The notes under the pieces were generated by a model. It saw only the letters and a list, made by a program, of their open reading frames with translations. It was not told where the DNA came from and did no database searches. Shown one piece after another: positions 26,401 to 35,400 of a stretch of 64,000 bases of DNA (its first letter is position 1; every line of letters begins with the position of its first letter). Source of the stretch: Plazaster borealis (lineage: Eukaryota > Echinodermata > Asteroidea > Forcipulatida > Labidiasteridae); the NCBI GenBank assembly GCA_021014325.1, contig CM037466.1:15650765-15714764 (forward strand). Direction: 5' to 3'. The translations under genes and the position numbers were made by a program.

Positions 26401-29400
26401 CAAGTTGTGAAGACGCTGCAAACGTTTGCTATTTTATGAAAAGCAAATCTTCTTGTTGCAATTTTTGCAGAGTTGCAAGACCAGGTGGACCAGAGTCACG
26501 AGTTGGTCAAGCGGGCTGAAGAATCCACTGATCACCTCAAGGAGAGCATCGGCCGTAAGTCAGCTGAGCTTGTCAGGCATTACGATTGGTCCAAAGAGGG
26601 TCAGGTGAGTCAATCAAGCAGTTTGATTGGTCAAAGGAGTTGCTCTTATCATCTTTTGACACGTTTTTTGTTTTTCTGGTGTTATGCAATATTTGAAACA
26701 GTAATGTTTTTCACTTTCTTTGTAGTTGAAACTTGAGAACAAAGTCCGAACGCTTGAAAAAGAACTTGAGGAATCCAAGATGGAATCTCATGGAGAGAAG
26801 ACAGAGGTTGCTTGGCGACTATCAAGGGAAGAGAAGAGGGTGAAGGAATTGGAAGGATTGTTAGCAGAGAAGAAGGAGGTAAGAATCTCTCATCTGTCAG
26901 TTTAACATAATAAATTTATAATGTGGATTAATTATATTCACAGCTGCACCAACAGGTGCTCAAGGTGCAATATTATAAACCTAAGACAACAACTTAAATT
27001 TATAAACTACATAGATGACTTAATGGATACAACAATTGTTACAAAAATATTTGTGAAATTGAATGAGTGTTGAGAGCATTTTTAAATTGTGTTTCTGATT
27101 AATATGATTTGACCTGTGGAGGTTGTTGATTCCAAAGATGTAGAGCTGCAACTGAAGCCCTACCGCCCCCCCATAATTATTTAACTGGAAGTATTTCAAA
27201 GAATGTTTTGTTGTTTTTTTGTAATGAAGGAATTGGCTCAGTTGAAGAAGGAAACAGGAAGGTTATCCGTGGGTCATACCAGGGCTGAAGAGAGAGTACT
27301 TGATGAGGCTAGGCTAAGAGTTGATATTGAACATAGAAATAAAGTACTAGAAGAAGAAATGACCAAGGTAAGAAAAAAACAACTTTCGGTTGTATTGTTA
27401 TTCAATTATAGCTTTTGGTACTGTACAAATACAGAGCTGCCAACTCTCCCTGATTCTGCAGAAAGTTCCCTGAAAATAAACCAATCTTTCCATGTTCTGA
27501 TGAACAAATTTGAAAATCTCCCTGATTATAGAAACTTTTCCCCTATTATGTTGAATGTAATTCTAAATATCTCCCTGATTGTTGGACAAAATCTCCCTGA
27601 TTGCAAGATGCAAAAGTTGGCAGCGGCTCTGCAAATAGGATGATGATGAAGAAATGTTCATATAAAAACCACATCAAAAATGTGTGTTTTTGTTTGATCT
27701 AGCAATGGACCCAGTTAAAGGACCTGATGACCAGACTAAGTGCTACTGAGTCAGCTAAACAGGAACTGGAGGTCCAACTGGAAAAGGTATGTACTAATTA
27801 AGAGAACACAATCTACTGACATAACCACAATTTAAAATAACAGTACTGTAAAGACCTGGGCCTAATTTAATGGCTCTGCTTACTGCAGAATTCTGCGCTT
27901 ACAGCTCATAGAATCATGCATTTTAAAGGGATCTGTAAGCACAGAATTCTGTGGTTAGCAGAGCCATGACATTGGGCCCTGTCATTTCTTGACATCTTTG
28001 TCTTCTTGCTCTTCTTGGTGTCTTGATAGTTTTTTTGTTAAACACCTATAAATCTCCTGGCAACCGTTATGAATTTTTTGTCCACTAAAATCTATGGCCC
28101 TTTTTGAAACTATGGCTTCAGCTTGAGCCTCGGTTTAGGAGGCCGGCTCTGTCTGTCTGTTTGAAGCCCCATGCCGAAAGCACATGTTTATCAAAATCAT
28201 AGAAGAAGCCTCAGCCAGAGCCTAAGCCGGAACCGAAGCTGAAGCCGAGATTTCAATAAGATCCCATGTAACCAGATTGATGCTCGATGGTCAGGACTAT
28301 TCTAGTCTAGTTTTGGTTAAAACAGGCACATTTTCTGTCTAATTTAATTAGATTTCAGATTTTACATTTTTTTTTTGCCCTCAGAAATTCAATCAGATTG
28401 TTGTTAAATACTTTGAAAATGTCTACAAAAGCTTAAACCTTGTAGGTCACCCCTCAGTAAAATGTTCCTATTTTTTTCAAGGTTCAATTGGTCAAATAGT
28501 CAGCTAGTCAAAGATGGTAGTAGAATTATAAAGGTGTAGTTGATAGAGCTGTTAAAAAAACGTATTGTGCCAAAATACCAACATTTTAATCTGTGAGTCT
28601 ACCAGCTTCCTATTCTTCTATCATGATGTGGTCATGTACCTTATCTCCCATTCAAACCAATGTAACCAAACGGAGGCTGGAAGGAAAGATTAGTCAGGTC
28701 CCATTACATGAAATGAGAATATGAACTAATACACTGTGACTGTATACAGGACACCTAACAAAGATCTGATGATCTCCTTTACTCTTTGCCTCTGATTCCT
28801 AACCCACTGCTTCTCCGCAAACCGCTTCAATTCTGCAGCTTATAAATCATTCTTTTGACGACCTTTATAACAACAGAAACCCTTTGACACATGTAACCCA
28901 TATTAACCTTTGACCCTTGACCTTTTAGCAAACTAATGAGACGCGACAACGATACACTGAGATTGAGCAGGTACAGGCGGAGACCAATGCTACTACATCG
29001 ACCCTGAGTCTGGTTCAACAGCGTGCCCAGGCCGCTGAACGCAAGGTGCAGGTCTATTAACATGCTTGTAGGTTGTTAAGCAATGCACACCCCTGCAGTT
29101 GAAATTACCAACTGATTTAATCACATTGCACAACCCCCCGGTGTAAATAACTGTTTTGTGTAATGCACTGTATACTCTGTGCTTTCCCGTGTCTTGTGAA
29201 AGAAATCCACAGGCATATCACTCAGGTGGGATTCGACTTTTGCCATGGGTCATGGGTTTGAATCCCACGTAATATGGTTGTGGATTTGTTCACAGGACTC
29301 GGGAAAGTACTGAGTGTCCAGTGCTTTACACACATTGGTGCGTGGGTAAAACCAAATAATAATCTTTATTCCCAATGCAAATTTAACGTCTGTTAAATTA

Positions 29401-32400
29401 CTGACTTGTTTGTTCACATTGCACAGATAAACCCCTTTGTGAATTCTTCACTGTTTTGTTCCCATTGCACAGATATTCTTATTGTGAATACCGACTTGTT
29501 TGTACCCGAAACTTTATTCCACTACTTCCCATAATACTACTTCCTCCAACACTACTCAAATCTAACTCACATTCAAATTTCAATCCTTTGTATTTACTTT
29601 AATTTGTTCCTCTAATAATGTTACACACTACTTTAGAATTTGAGTTGAAAATCTGTCTATTTGCCACTTTGTGTTCTGATGAGGTCACATAGACCGGTGC
29701 AGTGCGGTTACTTGAACCATCTTTGTCACCCTGACACTAGTAGAAAATATAAGTGCTGTTTTTTCTTCAACAGTTTCTTAGATGTTTTCTTTTCTGTTTG
29801 TGACATTCATTTGCTGTGTGTAGCACAGTGTATACTTGTGAGTCGTCTTTTGCTGATGACAATTTATTTGGAAGTATTCCAGTGTATTTAAAACATTAAA
29901 TTCTTATCTGGACATTATAATAAAAGACAAAGAATGATGTGTCCAAATTAAATACAGGTTATCTAAAAGACACTCCTGTGTTTAATGAATGCTTCGCTAC
30001 ATAAAATAGCCCCCGCCCCCCCCCCAAAACCCCCCCCCCCAAAAAAAAAACAAAAAAAAAACAACAACAACAACAACCATTATTTTTTTATTATTTTTAA
30101 ATATCTGGTTTTGCCACTGCTTATAGTCTCCTTGACTCCAGGGTGTAAACAATGACACTGTTTTATAATAATTTATTCAACGTCGTCATTGTTTGTCTAG
30201 ATTCCTGAGCTGCAGCAGCAACTTGATGAGAAGTCACTGCGTCTTCAGGCTGCAGAAGCCCAACTACGAGACCTAACTGCTACTAAGCTAGACCTCCGTA
30301 GCAGTAAAGATGATATCAACAGACTGAAGGCACAACTACATGAAGAGAGGATTGAGAAGTACGTAGAAAACTCCATTTTCTTACAATTCAATCAGAGTTC
30401 TTGGTTTAAGTCTTAGAAGCACATCAGGTTGGCTCAGTGGTTTCTTTCCCGGCCTTTCACCTTTGGGACCCCGGTTCAAATCTCACCTCAGACCAGAGCA
30501 TTACGTTTGGATTGGGTTTTCAGTCCCTACCTGATTGCAGGGGTTTTCCCATTTTGGGTTTTCCTTCAACATCTAAAACTGAACATTTCTTCTCATTTCT
30601 TATTCATCCTGTTATTGGTGCTAATTGTGCTGTTGGATGTGTAATAAAATAAATAAGTAACTATTTCTGGTAACCTTTGGGTACAACCATGTGTAAATCT
30701 TTTGGGAGGAGTGTTGGCTCTGTGATGAGCCGTTTTCTGCTCGTCTGTTTTGGAGAATGGTGAATTGCTGCTGATGATGTGGCTTATAGTAGGGCTACAG
30801 GGATGCACATTTGGGCGGGAAATTCTGTTTGGCTGGTGATGTGTCAGAGCAGTCTGCTCACTGGATGTCTGTACAATGTGTAATTATTTTTTTTAAGAGA
30901 TGGTATCTCCTAACAATGAGTAGAGATTTGTTTTCAAAGTTTGGACAACAAACAACAAATTTGTTCTTTACTAATGTTGACAACAAACACAGATTTGTTC
31001 TTTACCAATGTTGATAACAAACAATGAATTTGTTCTTCACCAATGTTGACAACAAACAATGAATTTGTTCTTCACCAATGTTGACAACAAACAACAGATT
31101 TGTTCTTCAACAATGTTGACAACAAACAACAAATTTGTTCTTTACCAATGTTGACAACAAACAACAGATTTGTTCTTCACCAATGTTGACAACAAACAAC
31201 AACTTTTTTCTTACCAATGTTGGCAAGGAACAATGTATTTGTTCTTCACCAATGTTGAAAACAAACTGGCTTTTCTCAGAGCCATCTCTTCTTTAAAGGA
31301 GATTACATTATGTACCCAAAAGGTTAAACTTTTCTGAAACTACCAATCTGTAGTCTGTTAAACAGTTTTTAATTACAATCAAACTGACTCAATATGAAAC
31401 GGATCATTGTTTTTGTATTTCCCCTAAACACATTGAACTCCTGTAGTTTCCTTCCTTAAAACTAAAGTGTTCTTAATAAAGAATATCTCATAATAAATAT
31501 TTGATGTTTTCATCCTCACTGGTATCTGCAGGTCTTTGCTGAACCAGCAGCTGGAAGATTTAAAGCAACAGTTAACGTCATCGTTGGAACGAGAAGAGAA
31601 AGTCCGCCATGAGAACACCGACACTAAACACAGATTGCTGGAAATACAAAACAGACTTTATGCAACTGAAGATAAATCTAAGTCAGTTGAGGATATGGTA
31701 AGAGGGAAAATGGCTCCATCTTGGCTTCTTTGTTTTCCTTTATTAAACACAAATCTAAAATAGCTACTGAAGATGAGAAAGGATTAAGAAATCTATCAGA
31801 AGTTCCAATTAAAGAGAAATCATTTACTGTGAGAAGGTTTAAATTAAAACTGGACTGTCTTCATTAGCAGAGTCCAGCATTCTCCTGAAGACAATCAAAA
31901 CACATCTGATCTAAACGTTGAATTGTTAAACCACCAGTTCTTTTCAGAACCACCACAGCTCATAGAGAGAGTCTTATGTACATGGCGTCTCCGCAAACCT
32001 CGTTTGGATGTATTCCAATCACGCAAATTTCAAACCCTACTGGACCATCTTCTTTAACCCTTTAGAGACTGTGGCTGCTAAAAAAACCTACATTTGTAGC
32101 ATCATTCTTTCAACACCCACAATTACCACGGCATTTGACTTAGTCCAATCCATCCAAACAGATCATAGTTCAAAGTCCTTCCTGTAGTTTTGAGAGTTCA
32201 AACTAGTTGGGAATTATTTCTGAAGACAGAGGGGACTTGAAATAGTGAGAAATTCAATTGTTTAAATGTTGTACGACTTCTTTAAGAGCATTGTTTCTGT
32301 GGTGACCATAAAGTTATATCATAGAGCTAGAGGGCGTACAAAACCATGTGACACGGCCCGACAAGAAGCATTTTTTTGCCATTGAGAAAATGTTGCTGAC

Positions 32401-35400
32401 CCATCGTATAACAAAGGTCACACACCAGCTCACTCAGCCAACATTTTGTAAGTGGACATCTGTATGTAATTTACTCATAGGGATTCGAACCCATGGTGGG
32501 CCAGCACAGTTACGTCTGTTTAGTAACAAGTGCTCCCTCTAGTTATATTATATAACTCTATGGGAGCGACCTATTATCTTAATTTTGTTGATGACTTCTT
32601 TTATTGACAGCATTCATTAGCAGAGATGGGTAAGAAATCTCTTCTAGACCAAGTTACATCTTTGCAGCTTGAAGTTCAACGTCTACAGACTGAGCTGATG
32701 CAGACAACACAACGGCTGGATGCACAGATCAGTAAATATGAAGAGCACAAGACACATCATAAAAACAAGCTGCAGCAAGCCAGGTACAGAAGGTTGCTTT
32801 GTCTCTACCTGTTTGATTGCTGAGTTTTTATAACCATTTAGTGAACTCAGTCAATAACATGAACAAGACAAAACATGTTTATCGGTTCACTTTTCTACGG
32901 GGAATTTGAAGATTGGATCAACATCATGTACAATTTCTTTCTAGAAACTGCTTTAAAGGGTGTTTGTAACATTGGTAAGAGTAAAAATATAAATGTTCAC
33001 AGATTCACACATAACTTACGTGGTATAAAGATGGTTATGATGGGACACTCCCTTTGAAATATTTTTGCTTTAAATGCTATAGTTTTTGAGAAATGAGTAA
33101 AACTCAATGTTTGAAAACAGTGCAAACACTTAAAGTTTTTCCCCACTTTTTTTCTGGTGATTGCAATGACCGATTGAGCTTAAACTTTCACAGGTTTGTT
33201 GTTTCATGTATATGTTGGGATACACCAAGTGAGGATACTGGTCTTTGACATTTACCAAAAGTATAAACTGCCTTTAATACTTGTACCTCTTGCAGAGACA
33301 TCTTCACTAGACACAAGTCTGTTCTGGCTGACAGTCTAATGAAACTGCAGCAGGATCTAAACACAACCAACGCTGAGCTGCAGAAAGAGCAGAATAATAG
33401 AGAGAACTTACAGAAGAAACATGACAACCTGCTGGATGAACACCGCAAGCTGCTCGCTATGTAAGTGGCTTCACGCCCCCACCCAGCCCCCATCTTACCC
33501 TCTCTAAGGTTTTCAGTGCCATGAACAGAAACAAAAACATGTTTTTAAAAAAAAAATCTTCAGTTCCTGTTATTTTTTCCTTTTTTTTCTTTGTTGTAAT
33601 GGAGAAAAAGGAATATTACAGTTCATTTTGTTGCCTGTTTCATTTTATTTCATTAAAAATCTTTATTGTAATTAAACCAAGAGACTCTTAAAAGCGACTA
33701 GCGCTGTGATTCATAACCCTGAAGATACCCATGTAGAGAAGATGATGAAGAAATATCAGATTTAGAGGTGGGAGTTAAACCCCAAATAGAGAAAACACAC
33801 GTAATCAGGTAGGGATTGAAAACCAAATCCACATTGCATGGCTCTGGTCTGAGGTGGGATTCAAACGGGGTCCACAGAGGTGAAACAGGGTTCTCCCCAG
33901 GTTATTTTAAAACTGGGGGACATTCTGGACCCAAATTTTGGCCGAAGAACCCTGAATTGAAACAAGGTCTTCGGAATGTGTTCTTCTTGGTGTTTATCTT
34001 GGTTTTAAAAGCCATACTGTGCTATCTGGAGCATTCTATATGGTTTTCTCTTGATGTTTTTTGTGATTTGATTTTGTTTGCGTATCGACACGCAAATCGC
34101 GCGTATCAGCCTGATACACTAGCTTGTGCATGGAGAGAACCCTGGTGAAAGGCAAGGAAAGAAACCACTGAGTTAACTCCATCTCTCGACCCTGATTTTA
34201 TTTTTTGTTATGGATTGTCTTAATATCTTCTAGGCATTCAGACTCGGAGGAAGCCGTGAGAGATCAGAATCGTAATGTGAACACCATGGACTACAGAGTC
34301 AAGTACCTGGAGAAAGAGAATGGGGTGCTGCAAGATCGCATCGATACCTTAAGTAGACAGAGGGTTGCTATGGAGAAACTCATCAGGGAGTACAGGTTGG
34401 AGAAACAGAAAATGGTGAGTGACAGTGAGTAGTATGAGGTTTGTAAAACTAATCTGTGATTTGGTTACCAGAAACTCATCAGGGAGTACTGGTTGGAGAA
34501 ACAGAAAATGGTGAGTGACAGTGAGTCGTATGAGGTTTGTGAAACTCATCTGTGATTTGAATACCAGAAACTCAGGTTGGAGAAACAGAAAATGGTGAGA
34601 GTGGTTGATGATTTGTCAAAAGCATTCAGCTGTGTTACAGTTTTTTGTTTAATTCGGCCTACAAACACCTGTTAAAAAAAAACACCTTTGTAAATTGGTT
34701 TCTGTTAAGATTGAACCTGTTTCTAGTCAAGTTAAGTAAACACCAAAAGGTAACAGTGAAATGATTGTGTTTCTGCCAAGCTCACAACACTGGAGTGGGA
34801 AATGGGAAAGGTGTTTGGAATTGAACTTGTAGAGTACATATAATGTAACATAGTTTGTTTAGAATGTTAGAATTGTACAAGTTTGCATTTTGTCTGTCTT
34901 TAATTTGTCTGTATTTAAGTTATTTGTGATCTTGATAGCAGGTGTCAAAGTTTCAAGCAGCATGCAGTCTGCAATGTTTTGTTTCTAACACATCTTCAAT
35001 AATGCTTTGTACATGCATGTTTATGTTCTATTTTTTTGCTACCTTTTTTCCTTTTTGCTTTCATGTGGCACTTCTGCACCCTTATTTTTAACCTGCTCTT
35101 GCTGCCTGGGTGTCTGTCTGGGTGGTTGTCCTGGGTGTAGGAGATTGACAAGTCAGTGCTAGCATCACCAGCTGGGTACTCCCCCCTCAGTACGTTTAAT
35201 TCTTCCCTACCTCGGACCACGCTCACTAGCGGGCTTGGCCAATCACAGAGGTAAGCTTCAACACTTGTTTGTTTTTCAGGTCAATTTTTAATGAGGTCCT
35301 TTTTTGCTTTTGTATCTGATGCACAGTGTTTAAAGGTGGTCGCAGAATTTAGGTCCATCATAGCTAACTTAAATACTGCCCTCTTGTGGTTATTTTGCAC

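Noticed and set aside
30941..31266. CRISPR-like array
   Set aside because: Units are contiguous 35-bp repeats without unique spacers, in an animal intron.
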